64,000 bases of DNA from Ascoidea rubescens DSM 1968 (taxonomy: Eukaryota > Ascomycota > Saccharomycetes > Ascoideales > Ascoideaceae), in contig NW_017962921.1 of the NCBI RefSeq assembly GCF_001661345.1, positions 478,298 through 542,297 on the forward strand, given 5' to 3'. Numbering within the stretch: position 1 is the first letter of the stretch; each line of letters begins with the position of its first letter. The position numbers and the translations under genes were made by a program. The notes under the pieces were generated by a model. The model was not told where the DNA came from. It was given only the letters and a program-made list of their open reading frames with translations, and searched no databases. Shown here in pieces: positions 30,937 through 42,188 of the stretch.

Positions 30937-31329
30937 CTAGATTCCTTTGTTGAAAGGAGAATTAGAAAGAGCGAGTGAGTCTGTTTCTCTATTCTCGGGC
31001 TTTTTGAAAATTGGATGTTCTTCCTGCCGGCCATAGATAAAAGAAAGAAACATATAATAGTTTAAAGCAAAAGATGGCTGTGCTAGTTTTGGAGAATTAT
31101 TCCGGTGACGTTCAATTTGTTTGCGGATGAATTGTATTGTGGGGTAAGCTGGTTTTTCATATTCATAATGAGCACTTGGTACCAATTAGGAAACCACCAG
31201 GTGTGTATATCAAGGACCGTCTGGTATTCTGTGTATAACTCGTACCATTATATTTGCTAGACCGATTTAGGGCATGACTATTTTAGGAAGCGAATCAACA
31301 TACCAAATTAATTGGTGGCGCAAAATCAT
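30937..31329 (-). CDS. Small basic protein, possibly spliced
   Basis: The body (30937-31174) reads ...AHYEYEKPAYPTIQFIRKQIERHRNN... and ends PFNKGI. It has no ATG near its upstream stop. A candidate first exon at 31304-31329 begins ATGATTTTGCGC and is followed by GTATGTTG, the yeast 5' splice consensus. The 3' site would be ACCAAG at 31175-31180, with CTAAT 12 bases before it as a weak branch point. The 129-base intron joins the frames and gives 87 residues. The protein is rich in Tyr, Arg and Asn and has one mildly hydrophobic stretch (YYMFLSFIYG). I do not recognise it. Alternatively it is a chance frame or another relic of the accessory patch. Confidence 0.35.
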
Positions 31330-32445
31330 TGCTAAGGAAATGCACAGAACTGTTTCTGAAACTCTTTGTTCTCTGTTGTGTTTTTAATGTTTGTGTCTCA
31401 GATTGAAATTTCTTCTGCTTACTAAAAAAAACGATTAATAAACAATGAATTTATTGCCGTAGAGACTATTTCAGAACAATTAGAAACATAGTTGGTGATA
31501 TTCACAACGGAACGCACCAAATTAACCAGAAATACCAGAGCGAATGATTGTGTCTCTAGAATTATTTAGTGAATTGTTAATGAATTATTTAAAATGCAAA
31601 CTGAATAGGTAAACCTACCACGTTGATAAGCAGAGAATATGCTGGAGAGATCAGAAATGTAAGCTATGGTGATGGCAATGGCCTTATATTCCGATAAGAG
31701 GGAGAAGATGTTTGTGCTCATATTAACAATAGGTAAAGGAGAGCAGCAATTGGTCAATACCAGATTCACCATAATATTATTTAGATGCCCTTATATTCCG
31801 CTGAGAAACCCTCAGAGAGTGGGATGGCCGTCCTGAACAGCGGTAGGCTTACCCAGACAGTAGTTTCAGGGCGGTTGGGTGGGGGCGGAGATGCACTGTT
31901 TTGAAAAATCCTGTGGGCCCAAAACACCTGAACAGCCGGAAAAGCAAAGGAAAACACCCAAAGCAGGGGGGATTGGTGCGTGCGCAGTGTGTTCCACCAG
32001 TGTAGCATCCCGTTGGATAACCAACGGTTGTGGAATCTACCAATTAACCGCCGGCGTGGAAATGCTAGTAGGCAAGCACCTGCACGTTGCAGTGTGATCC
32101 TAGCTGACGTTAGCACAGCTGCAGAAAGGTCTGCGTTTCTGGCAAACATCTCTCGATTACTGCTTTCTGACTTTCTGACTTTCTGATCTCATTCATTTCG
32201 CTGTTTTCACAGTTTCTTCAGCTCCAGAATATTTTATTGTTCTCCAGGCTGTCTAGCCAATGGTTACCACCCAGATGTTCTGTCCAGAAATGCTGTTGGA
32301 TACCTTTTTTCTATATAAGCTAACGGATTTCTCTTGTTTTACCACTGTGACCACAAATTTCTTCACTGCCTTTCCCAACAACATCACTCTTTAATACCTT
32401 TCTGCTTTTTTTCCTCTTTTCTTCCACCATCAAAAGTTTGCCTAA
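31330..32445. promoter_or_regulatory. NCE103 upstream region with GC-rich island
   Basis: 1.1 kb without a convincing gene; overlapping open frames on both strands at 31780-32190 are by-products of locally high GC. The segment at about 31850-32060 (ggttgggtgggggcggag, gtgggcccaaaac) stands out from the AT-rich surroundings. Two copies of CCTTATATTCCG occur, near 31682 and 31789. The core promoter lies at 32312. Confidence 0.5.
32312..32319 (+). promoter_or_regulatory. TATA box of NCE103
   Basis: A perfect TATATAAG lies 127-134 bases upstream of the NCE103 ATG, the usual yeast TATA-to-ATG distance. The pyrimidine-rich leader after it (ttttttcctcttttcttcc) supports a transcription start region near 32400. 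Confidence 0.65.
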
Positions 32446-33090
32446 ATGACCCAATCATCTCAACAACCAAACTACGCTTTGTCTTGTCACTCAAGCATTG
32501 ATGAGATCTTGGAATCCAATAGAAGATGGGCTGAGAAGACCGATTGGGAAGAACCTCATTTGTTTTCCACAACAGGAGCAGGTCAAGAACCCCACACTTT
32601 GTGGATTGGATGTGCTGATTCCAGAGTTAACGAGGACTGTTTCTATGGTGTACTTCCTGGTGAAATCTTTTCAACCAGCAATGTAGCCAATGTGATCAAT
32701 AACGTTCATGATACTTCTTCTCAAGCTGTTATTTATTATGCTGTCCACCATTTAAAGGTTAAAAGAATCCTAATAGTGGGTCACACAGACTGTGGTGGTA
32801 TAAAAGCTTCTCTTTCAATCAAAGATAAGCATAACACTGGCTTGCCAAAGCAATTAAATACTTGGCTAGAACCCGTTATTGATTTAAGGTTTAAGCACCA
32901 AAAGTATCTAAGCCAATTTAGTGATATTGATGAAGCTGTTTCAAGATTATCTGAATTAAATGTCAAAGAACAATATAATTACTTAACTACTCAAGATGAA
33001 GCTGTTGTTCATGGTTTACAAGAAAAAACTCTTGAAGTTTATGGCTTGTTATTTAATGTATCAACTGGTTTATTAACTCAACTTATCTAA
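32446..33090 (+). CDS. NCE103: Beta-class carbonic anhydrase
   Basis: 214 residues, the usual fungal length. Zinc ligands are Cys56 in WIGCADSR, and His113 and Cys116 in VGHTDCGGIKA. The catalytic dyad is Asp58-Arg60. LPGEIF, then SNVANVI, and the ending EVYGLLFNVSTGLL are family signatures. The enzyme interconverts CO2 and bicarbonate in the cytosol, supplying bicarbonate for carboxylases in ambient air. In yeasts expression is induced by low CO2. The start is the first ATG after a good TATA box. All key residues are present. Confidence 0.96.
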   Translation: MTQSSQQPNYALSCHSSIDEILESNRRWAEKTDWEEPHLFSTTGAGQEPHTLWIGCADSRVNEDCFYGVLPGEIFSTSNVANVINNVHDTSSQAVIYYAVHHLKVKRILIVGHTDCGGIKASLSIKDKHNTGLPKQLNTWLEPVIDLRFKHQKYLSQFSDIDEAVSRLSELNVKEQYNYLTTQDEAVVHGLQEKTLEVYGLLFNVSTGLLTQLI

Positions 33091-33328
33091 AATTTCTGTT
33101 TTTATCGTAAATTAAGACACTATCAAGTCATTTAAATTATCACTGTGCTAATTTGATTTTTATTTTTAGTTTTTAGTTTCATTTTCATTTTCATTTTCAT
33201 TGTCATTTTCAATTTCAATTTCAATTTCAATTTTTCAGTTTTTCATTTTTTCATAACTCCATTTTCTATTCAGTTTTCAATTCAAATTTACAATTTAGTA
33301 ACCTCATTTATTTCCAATCATACCTTAT

Positions 33329-34030
33329 TTAGTTTTTAAAAATATATGGGCCGTCCTTTTCATCAACATTTAAATCAAGAATACTTTCCTCAATAACCTG
33401 TCCTTTATCGTTAATAATTTTTCCAAATAAATAATCTCCTGGATGAATTGGTCCAACACCCTTGGGTGTCCCTGTTAAAATTATATCTCCCTTCTCCAAA
33501 GTCATAATGCTAGACATTGTAGATAATATCTTATTAATCTTGAAAAGCATTAGATTTGTTGAGTCAAATTGCTTGTTTTTCCCATTAATGTCAAATGATA
33601 ATTCAACCTTGTATGGATCTGGTATTTGCTCTTTGCTTATAAATCTAGACAATGGTAAAAATGTATCAAACCCCTTCCCAATTGTCCATGGTAATCCCTT
33701 TTTCTTTGCTTCATCTTGAACATTTCTGGCTGTCATATCCAACGCCAACGCATATCCAGCTATAGAATCCAATGCTTCTTCATCACTGAAATTTTTGTCC
33801 AAATTCCTCAATGTTCTGTTAAGAACAATAGCAAGCTCAATCTCATGGTGAACAACTGTGCCTCTTGGAACTAATACTGATCCACTGTTAGGCCTTAAAA
33901 TCGACGATGAGGGCTTAAGGAAAAAAAACGGCTCACTAGGTTGAACATTATTCAATTCTTTGATATGAGCAGCGTAGTTTCTTCCAATACAGAGAATCTT
34001 TCTTGCATTATCAATGTACTTTAACGACAT
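33329..34030 (-). CDS. FMP41: FAH-family protein Fmp41 (mitochondrial oxaloacetate tautomerase type)
   Basis: Called from the ATG at 34030 (MSLKYIDNARK), giving 233 residues. The frame extends 46 codons upstream, but the family begins with a MS.KYL..ARKI segment. Motifs: KILCIGRNYAAHIKELNN, FFFLKPSSSI, HHEIELAIVL (metal-binding Glu-x-Glu), LDMTARNVQDEAKKKGLPWT, GKGFDTFLP and ILTGTPKGVG. These are near-identical to the fungal Fmp41/FAHD branch of the fumarylacetoacetase fold. Members need Mg2+ and act on small oxo-acids in mitochondria; S. cerevisiae Fmp41 has been reported as an oxaloacetate tautomerase. It shares a 229-base divergent promoter with the next gene. Confidence 0.93.
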   Translation of the reverse strand: MSLKYIDNARKILCIGRNYAAHIKELNNVQPSEPFFFLKPSSSILRPNSGSVLVPRGTVVHHEIELAIVLNRTLRNLDKNFSDEEALDSIAGYALALDMTARNVQDEAKKKGLPWTIGKGFDTFLPLSRFISKEQIPDPYKVELSFDINGKNKQFDSTNLMLFKINKILSTMSSIMTLEKGDIILTGTPKGVGPIHPGDYLFGKIINDKGQVIEESILDLNVDEKDGPYIFKN

Positions 34031-34259
34031 TTTCCAACCAAAATTCAAAATCCAATGGCCAATTCGCTCATTGCACCTTAACTCAGAGAGAAATAAAATC
34101 GCTTTTTTATACCGATATCGGATCACATGATCTCCAGCCAATCTAAAGGCCGCTGCCTTCGGTGGCACTTTTTTGCTTTCTCTTTTATCTCATAATATCT
34201 TCCTTTCCTATCTTCTTCCAGTCTATTTACTATTCCACAAGTACACCCAGGAATTCAGG

Positions 34260-35888
34260 ATGTTTACTTATTCATTGGAAAGCCCAATTATTGTCAAGTT
34301 TCTAAACCATTTGGATGATTTGTATAATGACACAATTCATGGTTTGGATGAATCATTAACACTTGACATCTCAATCGTGCTTAAATATGACAACTCAATT
34401 TACTCAATTCCATCTTCAAACGATACCAATGATGACAATAATAATGGTAATAGCAATGAACATGATATTGATCTAACAAATGTTTCTCCTATAATTGAAA
34501 AAATTTTGAAATTGCTTGAAAAAGATCGAAGTTTGTTGTTTTATTTTAAGATTGATCCTAATTTAAAATTAATTGATATTTTAAAGGCCATTTTCAGTAG
34601 ACTATCAATTAATCAATTGAACTCAATTTTTGATATTAACCAATTAGTACTAGTTTTAAACACTGTCCGAATACCCGATTTCGCTAGTTTGGCAATTAAA
34701 ATTATTCAAGTGGACTATAATAATAACTCGGAACTAATTGATCAAGATATTTTATTCCATTTAATTAGCATTTTAAATTCAAATCAAAAAATCGATTACG
34801 AATATATAAATTCTATAATCAACTCCTTTAAAGGTTACTTCATTAATAACAATAATAGCAATCCGGATAAAAATGGACTTTCTAAAATTTACAATAAATT
34901 ACTTAGCGATAAAAAAATTATATCTATTTTTAATCAAATGAAAACTTCCAGCTCCACTTTAATCATTTCAAGATATTTTGAGATTATTTTAGTTTTGACA
35001 GAATATTTGCCTCAAAATGAACTCTCAATACAAAATAAATTAATAAGCGAATTTGATCAATTTTATTATATAGATTTGAAATTATATCTCACTGATTTCC
35101 TATTCTTAGCCAATATAATTAAATTCCAAACCGATTTATTAAACTTCATCAATCAAGATTCACTTAAATTCGATTGGTTGTTGACTATTTTAAAAAAAAA
35201 TAATCTTATTCATGAAATTATAAAAGTTTGGATAAAAAGAAACGAAATTCCAGATTTAAATTGGATTATAAATGAATTCATTTTGTACTTATCTGCTCTA
35301 TCATATATCAATAATGCCTCACTTATAAATGAATTTTATCCGGTATATTCTAATAATCAAAATTTTGTTGACAAAAATAACTCATTTTATCTTTCAAATA
35401 TAAATCCTGAGTTTCTATTAACCTTAAATTCACAAAATGTGATCCGTCTAAATTCTTTATCTTTAAATAATAAATCCTCAGTTATTTTTTGCAATTTGGT
35501 CAATAATATCAATTCTTTTAATTTTATAAAATCAATATTTACTGATTCAAATTTAAATAACTTGCAATTATTTGAACTTTATGAATTGTTATTAGTGATG
35601 TCTAGTTTTACTTATTCTTCACAATTTCTATTCACAGATATTCCAAGTATTATTAATAATAAATTGTTAATGAATGATCGTAATAATATTGACGAAAATA
35701 TAGTTATCAGTGATGCAAATTTACAAAAAATGAGACTAAAAATTTTGAGTAATTTAATTGAAAAACAAAAGGATAAAATTGAGTATATGGGTTTCAAATC
35801 AAAGTTAATTACATTACACAAAGAGTTGGTGTCTATTAGTTCTAAACCTCAATTTGTCAAAGCCGGTATCAAAGATACAACCATGTAA
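34260..35888 (+). CDS. HSM3: Probable Hsm3/S5b-type proteasome base assembly chaperone
   Basis: 542 residues from the ATG at 34260 (MFTYSLESPIIVKFL). The frame is open upstream to 34173, but that part is a hydrophobic leader overlapping the promoter. The protein is all-helical and Leu/Ile/Asn-rich, consistent with ARM/HEAT repeats. The C-terminal part (SSFTYSSQFLFTDIPSII, then YMGFKSKLITLHKELV) resembles the end of S. cerevisiae Hsm3 (YTSKFL...MP, then a WYEPLL...Y.KAV-like segment). Hsm3 (480 residues) binds Rpt1/Rpt2 during assembly of the 19S base and was first found in mismatch repair. Similarity is weak elsewhere, so another HEAT protein is possible. Confidence 0.55.
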   Translation: MFTYSLESPIIVKFLNHLDDLYNDTIHGLDESLTLDISIVLKYDNSIYSIPSSNDTNDDNNNGNSNEHDIDLTNVSPIIEKILKLLEKDRSLLFYFKIDPNLKLIDILKAIFSRLSINQLNSIFDINQLVLVLNTVRIPDFASLAIKIIQVDYNNNSELIDQDILFHLISILNSNQKIDYEYINSIINSFKGYFINNNNSNPDKNGLSKIYNKLLSDKKIISIFNQMKTSSSTLIISRYFEIILVLTEYLPQNELSIQNKLISEFDQFYYIDLKLYLTDFLFLANIIKFQTDLLNFINQDSLKFDWLLTILKKNNLIHEIIKVWIKRNEIPDLNWIINEFILYLSALSYINNASLINEFYPVYSNNQNFVDKNNSFYLSNINPEFLLTLNSQNVIRLNSLSLNNKSSVIFCNLVNNINSFNFIKSIFTDSNLNNLQLFELYELLLVMSSFTYSSQFLFTDIPSIINNKLLMNDRNNIDENIVISDANLQKMRLKILSNLIEKQKDKIEYMGFKSKLITLHKELVSISSKPQFVKAGIKDTTM

Positions 35889-36523
35889 CAAAAATGCAGA
35901 AAAAAAGAAAAAGAAAAAGGAAAAGAAATCTCATAAAAATCGGTGATGAATAAATAGAATTTGTGTTTGTTGCTTTTTTTGTTTTGCTTTTTTGTTTTTT
36001 TTAGGAGAGTTAATATTAAAGCACTTTAATGTCAATCTTTTAAGCTTAATTAGGGGCTGCATTGTTTGATGACGCAGTTAGAGATAAGTATATGTGCAAA
36101 GAACAGCTATTATTTATTTCCTAAATAAGTAAAAGTTTATTTATTGATTAACATATAAACCTGTGCCAAATCAATAGATCAATAAAAGTATGAACAAAAA
36201 ATTTTATGAAAGTTTTATATAATACAGCTATAACCCAAAGCAAAAAAAAAATATTCAATAGAAAAATAAAAACTTGAACTAGAGAAAAAACAACTTATAG
36301 TCGTAATTAAAAATACATTTACTGAAAAAAAAATTGCACAAAAAACGTATAAAACTAAATATTTGAAAATAATAGCAATTATTAAAGACTGCGGTTTTTG
36401 TGTTAGAATAGTGAGGAGAATGCAATGTTATATCAAGATTGAAGAAAAGCAACAAATATTCTATTAAGAAGCAGAAAAGTAAATTAAAAAGAAAAAACTT
36501 AGAAGTTGTTTTAAAGGAAAGTT
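35889..36523. other. Convergent 3' region after the HSM3-like gene
   Basis: 635 bases, very AT-rich with A-runs and T-runs, where the HSM3-like gene and the Asn-rich gene at 36524 end toward each other. No gene is seen; an open frame at 36439 overlaps the neighbour and is not supported. Confidence 0.5.
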
Positions 36524-37979
36524 TTAATAGGGCAAAATATTTTTCGAATTTGACAGAAAGTTCTGAATATTTGAATCAATATTTAATGAAGAATAATTAT
36601 TATTATTATTGTCATTATCAGTTGGATCATTTAAAAGATAATTATAACTATGGTTGTTATTATACTTGGTAGATTTGTTTTCAATGTTATTGGCCGGAGA
36701 CGAATTATTGTGAAAAAAAGATTTATTTGTGATTTCTTTGTTTGAATTAATTGAATTGAAATTTTGACTTTGATCAATATTAGTGTTCATATTGTTATTG
36801 CTAAGATTTTCGCTTTTGTTAGCATTTACTTCATTTTGATTTTGATTAATAGAACTATTATGATTATGGTTATAATTAGTACTATGATTATGATTAAGAT
36901 TATCGTTATTGTTATCGTTATCATTGTTATTATTTTCATTATTTTCATTAAGCTGATTAGCTCCATGATTAACATTATTTTCCCAACCATGGATAACATA
37001 ACTAAGACTGCTTTTCAAATCCCCATAAATCTTTGAGTTTGAAGGTAGACCTAGCATTTCATTTGTTTTCTGAAAACAGGAATGAGCAGCTAATTTTTTG
37101 CCATTTCTTTTAAACACTAATTGGTTTGAGATGTGTTTCCATTTAACTTCTTCAGCAACAGAAAGAGCTTTTTTAAGGGCATTAATATCAGAGTCAGTAA
37201 ACTCTGGAGAAATATTTTTGCTGATTATATTGTCAGTAGTATTATTTTTGTGATTCTTATTAATATTAGTAATTTTTTGCTTTTGGTTTCCAGCTAACAA
37301 ACCCGAAATTTCAGGTGAAGAAGAATTTGATGTTAAAGAGTTTTTTCTTTTTAAAGTATCGGCGGTAGTGGGATTACTGGAACCAATTTCGTGAGAGATA
37401 TCATTGTTATTAGGAGTAGTAACGCTAGATTGAACAAGAAAGTGTTTTTTTTTGTTTTTGCTGGATTTATTGTTGTTTTTGTTTGCTGTTTTTATGGTTT
37501 TGGTGGGTTTAATGGTTTTGTTTTTTGCATGTTTAGTGGTTTTAGAAGGTTTAGAATTTTTAAAATTTTTAGAAAGTTTAGCGGATTTGATATTTTTAGT
37601 GCTAGTATCGGGATCGCAATTATTATATTCTTTGGAATCTCTGGAATCTGTGGAGTCTCTGGAATCTGTGGAAAGATTTGAAGGCGATTGATTAGTTATT
37701 AGGGGGTCATTAGAAGGAATTAAGTTGAATGTTCGGTTGGCCGATATGGGTTGAAACTGGCTAGGAATCAGAATATTGGCTGCTACTTGATAATTAAGCA
37801 CTGAATTATGAGTGTGATGATGAGTGTGATTGTGGGTGTGGTTATTTGATTGAGGTTGGAGTTGGGCCTGGGTTGAAGAGATTGAAGGAATTTGATTTTG
37901 GTTCATTATTGGGATTTGCAAAGGATAGTTTGGGTTGAATGAAGTAGGGATTTGCTGTAAGGTATTGTTATAAAATTGG

Positions 37980-38014
<35 letters not shown>

Positions 38015-38635
38015 ATTTGGGGAATTGTTATTATACTGGTGATTGAATTGACTATTTAGTTGATTGATTGGATGGTTTGATATAGACAATTGGCGAATAT
38101 GGGTTTGAGGGAAATTTTGATTTTGATTTTGATTTTGATTTTGGCTTTGGTTTTGATTTGACAAAAAATTTTGGTGGAATTGATTTAATTGAGATTGAAA
38201 ATTAGGATGAAACAGAACTTGAGGATGAATTGGTTGAAGCGGTGGAACTTGGTTAACGGTTGGAAATTGTTGGAATTGTGGGTTGAATAATTGATAACCA
38301 TTTTGAAACAGGACTGGATTAGGGATATTGCTGTTGATTATGTTTGAAGGGATGTTTGAGGAGATATTGGGAGAGTTATTTGGAGAGTTATTTTGGCTAA
38401 TGTTGCCGTTATTTTGAATGTTTTGCAAGTTATTTGAATTGTAGTCAAACAGGTTGTTGAGATTGAGATTATCGAGGGAGGTAAGAGTGCTGAGGGAATT
38501 AATAGAATTAAGGGTGTTATTGATATTGTTGATGTTGTTAATATCGTTGATATTGTTGATGTTGTTATTAAGGTTATTTAAGTTATTTAGGTTGTTGTTG
38601 TTATCATCAAATGGAGAATGATGAAATGTTGACAT
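36524..38635 (-). CDS. Asn/Gln-rich protein with possible Myb/SANT-like segment
   Basis: 703 residues starting MSTFHHSPFDDNNNN. The N-terminal ~300 are dominated by Asn, Gln, Pro and His, with QNQNQNQN and HTHNHTHHHTH runs. The middle (about 345-400) is Lys/Thr/Ser-rich. At about residues 477-530 there is a compact non-repetitive segment: FTDSDINALKKALSVAEE, VKWKHISNQL, then AHSCFQKTNEMLGLP. The W..I...L spacing and basic residues recall a Myb/SANT helix bundle, but this is only suggestive. The tail is again Asn/His-rich. The composition is typical of a yeast nuclear regulator with prion-like domains. It is transcribed away from the C2H2 gene at 40785 across a shared 2.1-kb region. Confidence 0.75.
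37978..38014 (-). repeat. GTT/AAC run encoding poly-Asn
   Basis: About a dozen consecutive AAC codons (GTT on the plus strand) lie in the N-terminal half of the Asn-rich gene. It is a trinucleotide repeat likely to vary in length. Confidence 0.85.
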
Positions 38636-40784
38636 GATTAGGAGGATAATTAGAGTTAAAGAGAATAAATAATAAACGAATGATAAATAATAACTAGGGA
38701 AAAATTTTGATAATAAAATTTTATTAATAGAATTTTATTAAATAATAATATTTTATAATATTGTGAAATAATATTAAATAAGCACCCGAATTATAAAAAA
38801 TAAATATTATTTGGACTTATTAAGTAGCTGAAGAGGATTGATTAATGAGTATTGAAATAAATATGGGAGTTGATTGAAGCAGATTGGTAGTAGTTACGAT
38901 ATGAAAGATTGAAGAAAATATAGATATTGTGCACAAAACAAAATTGGATTAAGATGATACAAAAAAAACAAAAACAACAGATTAATAAACGATATAGTAT
39001 TAATGATAACAGCTATGAGATGGTATAAGAGTAAGAGTGCAATAGTATAGTGATAGAATAGAATTAAAGATTAAATTAGCTTTATCTCAGTGGAGGATAA
39101 ATAATGGATAGTGTTTTAAATTTTCTTGATTTTTTCTGAAGATTAAATTTGATAGACCAACAGGAAAATTGAATAATAAGTAAAGAAAAAAAAAAGCCTG
39201 AAAAAAACCTGAAAAAAACCTAAAAAGAACCTGAAAAAAACAACAACAGAGAAAGTTGGAATATAATTTGCAATTCTCCAAACAGAAACAAGAGAGATGG
39301 CGATGGAGAGTCTGGGAATACGATTATGGTTGGTACTATTCGGTGAGATTTCAAGAGTTGTGATATAATATAAAAGCGATTTTGAATGGAGTTGAAATGG
39401 CAAAATGATTTGGAGAAGTGTGGATACAGTTTATGGTTTATGGTTTGTGATTAGAATTCGAATTCGAACTATGGTGAAGAAAGAAGAGAACTTGAGAAGT
39501 GAATATCAAAAATAAGATCAGAAGCAAGATGAGTTGGTTGTATTAAAAGCCCAGATCTAGTGGAGCAGATCTGTTCAAGGTGGTTCATGGAGAGCAACTT
39601 CTGAACAATAACGATGGCAATAGCAGCAATATGGGGAATCGAATTGCACTCGACCTATTATATCTCGCTTGCAGAGGTTGCTAAAGCTCTCTTTTCTCTG
39701 AGCTCTTCTAGCTCCACATTCAGCTAACAACCGATTCAATCGCTGAGGAAAATTTCAGGGCGAGAAAGATGACTCGGTCTCGACGCCCGTTTTGCACCCA
39801 GCGTTCTCGTTTCGGTGTTTAGAGCTCTGTGTTAACACCCACCTCTACGGGAGACGTGGAAACGCGTTGCACAGCAGTGCAGGCGCAATCCACTGTAGAT
39901 ATCGGCTTGGCAGTGCAGTTATATTGTACGCAGTATCTATTATTGTTCTTATCTGTCCCATTATATGAGCTTTCCAATACATCCAGTCCCAAATGGCGGG
40001 CCCCTTGCCTCACACCTAGAATCCCATACTACTGGTCCTCTTACCGACAGCTGCTGCTTGCCTCGTCAAAACACGTGCTACAAAGAAACTGCTGGCTGGA
40101 GGCCTGCTTCTTAAAGTGACAAACGCCCACAGAACTTCTCTGTCTTTCAGTACTAGCAAGGCTTCCTGGTGCGCTCTACTTGCTTGCTAGCTACAAGCCA
40201 ACGACTGCTCAGCATTTAGTGGATTTTGGATACCTGACATCACATGAAATATAAGTTGCAAGAGGGTAATAGGCTCTGCAGATAATCCCGATACGAGACG
40301 CATGCGTGTGTACGTGTAAAGCTGTATAAACGGGAACAAAAGCAGCCCCACGCGCGGTTCCAAAACAATGCCAACCGGCCTGGACATAGCCGGCCAGTCA
40401 GCATGGTCGGAGAACGCTCTGCATCTGGTCGGCGAACTCATAACGTTCGGCTGGCGCACGCGTGTGCCGAGCGCCAAACATCAACAACGGATCCACAATG
40501 CACCCACAACGCCGCATTGGACTGGGCAGGCCCTTTCCGTTTTGGGCACGCAGCAGAGGGACAGCGGTGCAAGAACATTATAACAGCGGTCTCACAGCGC
40601 CAACACAGGATTAACACTTGTAGAGCACTGAGTCCTCTATTGTCTTTTCAGTCGATTGAGTTGGTCGAATATATCCATCCCAAGGCTCTATTGTTGGATT
40701 GGGAAAAACAAAAACACTCTTTTTTGACAGCCTTTGCTGATGCAAACTTAAATCCCTCGATGCTTCCTTCCATGAATCTTAATT
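38636..40784. promoter_or_regulatory. 2.1-kb divergent control region between two Asn-rich regulators
   Basis: No gene is supported; overlapping open frames at 39819-40795 on both strands arise from GC-rich DNA. The half near the minus-strand gene is very AT-rich. The half near the C2H2 gene (about 39750-40610) is GC-rich, with cgcgcggttcc, ccggccagtcagc and acgcgtgtgcc patches and a CACGTG at 40072-40077. Long, complex intergenic regions like this are typical of heavily regulated yeast transcription-factor genes. Confidence 0.5.
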
Positions 40785-42110
40785 ATGCCTTCTGATATTT
40801 CTTCTATATTCTCATCACAAAATAATGTATCAAATTCAAGGAATTCAATTTCATCAAAACAACATTTGATTCAGCCAAAGATCCCAACCTCCTCAAAGGC
40901 CTCAAGAGACTTCAATCCCCCAATAAATTCTAATCTAACACCTTTGTTTATATCTAATGACAATAATATTAACAGCATTAATACACAACAATACCAGTCT
41001 CCAAATGATCAATCCTTCTCTCGGAATCTGTTTTCTCCTTACACCCAATTTTTTCTAAATTCAACTAGCAGCAAGAATAATAGCAATAACAGCAATAATT
41101 TTGAAAAAGCATTAAATTTTCCTAATACACCTGGTGGTCTTTCGTCAAATTCTTTCTCTTTAACTCCCTTGATTTATAATTCTGATCTTTTTCTCCAAAA
41201 TTCACCACTCCAAGATCAAAATTCTCAAAATCAACCAAATCAACCAAATCAACAGAACCCTTTAACTCCAGTCCAAAACCAAAATATTTCAAATACTCCC
41301 ATCCCTAATGATCCAAATATTATCTCTTCATCAATCAATCCATATAATTTTATTTCTTCTCCAAATTCAAATAATTTCAACAATATAGATAATATGAATA
41401 GCATAAACAATATGAATAGCATAAATAGCATTAATAGCATGAATAGCATGAATAACGTGAATAACATAAATAATATGAATATGAATATGAATATGAACAT
41501 AAACAATTTTCCATTAGATCAACTTAATGCCTTAAAATCTTCCTTTCTAACTCCCATTTTACAATCAAATAATTTGAATATTAATTCAAATAACATGAAT
41601 AACGTGAATAACATGAACAACATGAACAACATGAATAACGTGAATACCTTAAATGACTTAAACAGTATGAACTTGAACAATACCAATATAAACAATTTAC
41701 TCAATTATATGAACAACTCCAACATCAATACACCCAATACACCCAATATTAATAATTTTACTAATTTTACTAATTTTAATAATTTTAATAATCTTAACAA
41801 TCTTAATAATCTTAATAATCTTAATAATCTTAATAACTTTAACTTTACTAATATCAATACGCCCAATATTAATAACATCAATACACCCAATATCAATAAC
41901 ATTAATAACAACATTTCTACTCCCCTGAATAATTTATTTCAATACTCAAATACAGAATTAAACAATCTAGTCTCAATTTCTCCTTATATAAATAGTGAAC
42001 TTTCTCCACCGAATAGTATAATATTCGAACCCATATCTGAATTAATCTCAGGTTCTTTATATTCAAATAATATCAATAATAACAATAGTAACAATAGTAA
42101 CAATAGTAAC

Positions 42111-42188
<78 letters not shown>

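Noticed and set aside
34031-34168. 46-codon upstream extension of FMP41
   Set aside because: Family begins at the MS-KY-ARK segment; extension overlaps the shared promoter.
39819-40795. Several open frames in GC-rich DNA upstream of the C2H2 gene
   Set aside because: GC-rich DNA has few stops; frames overlap on both strands and show no domain.
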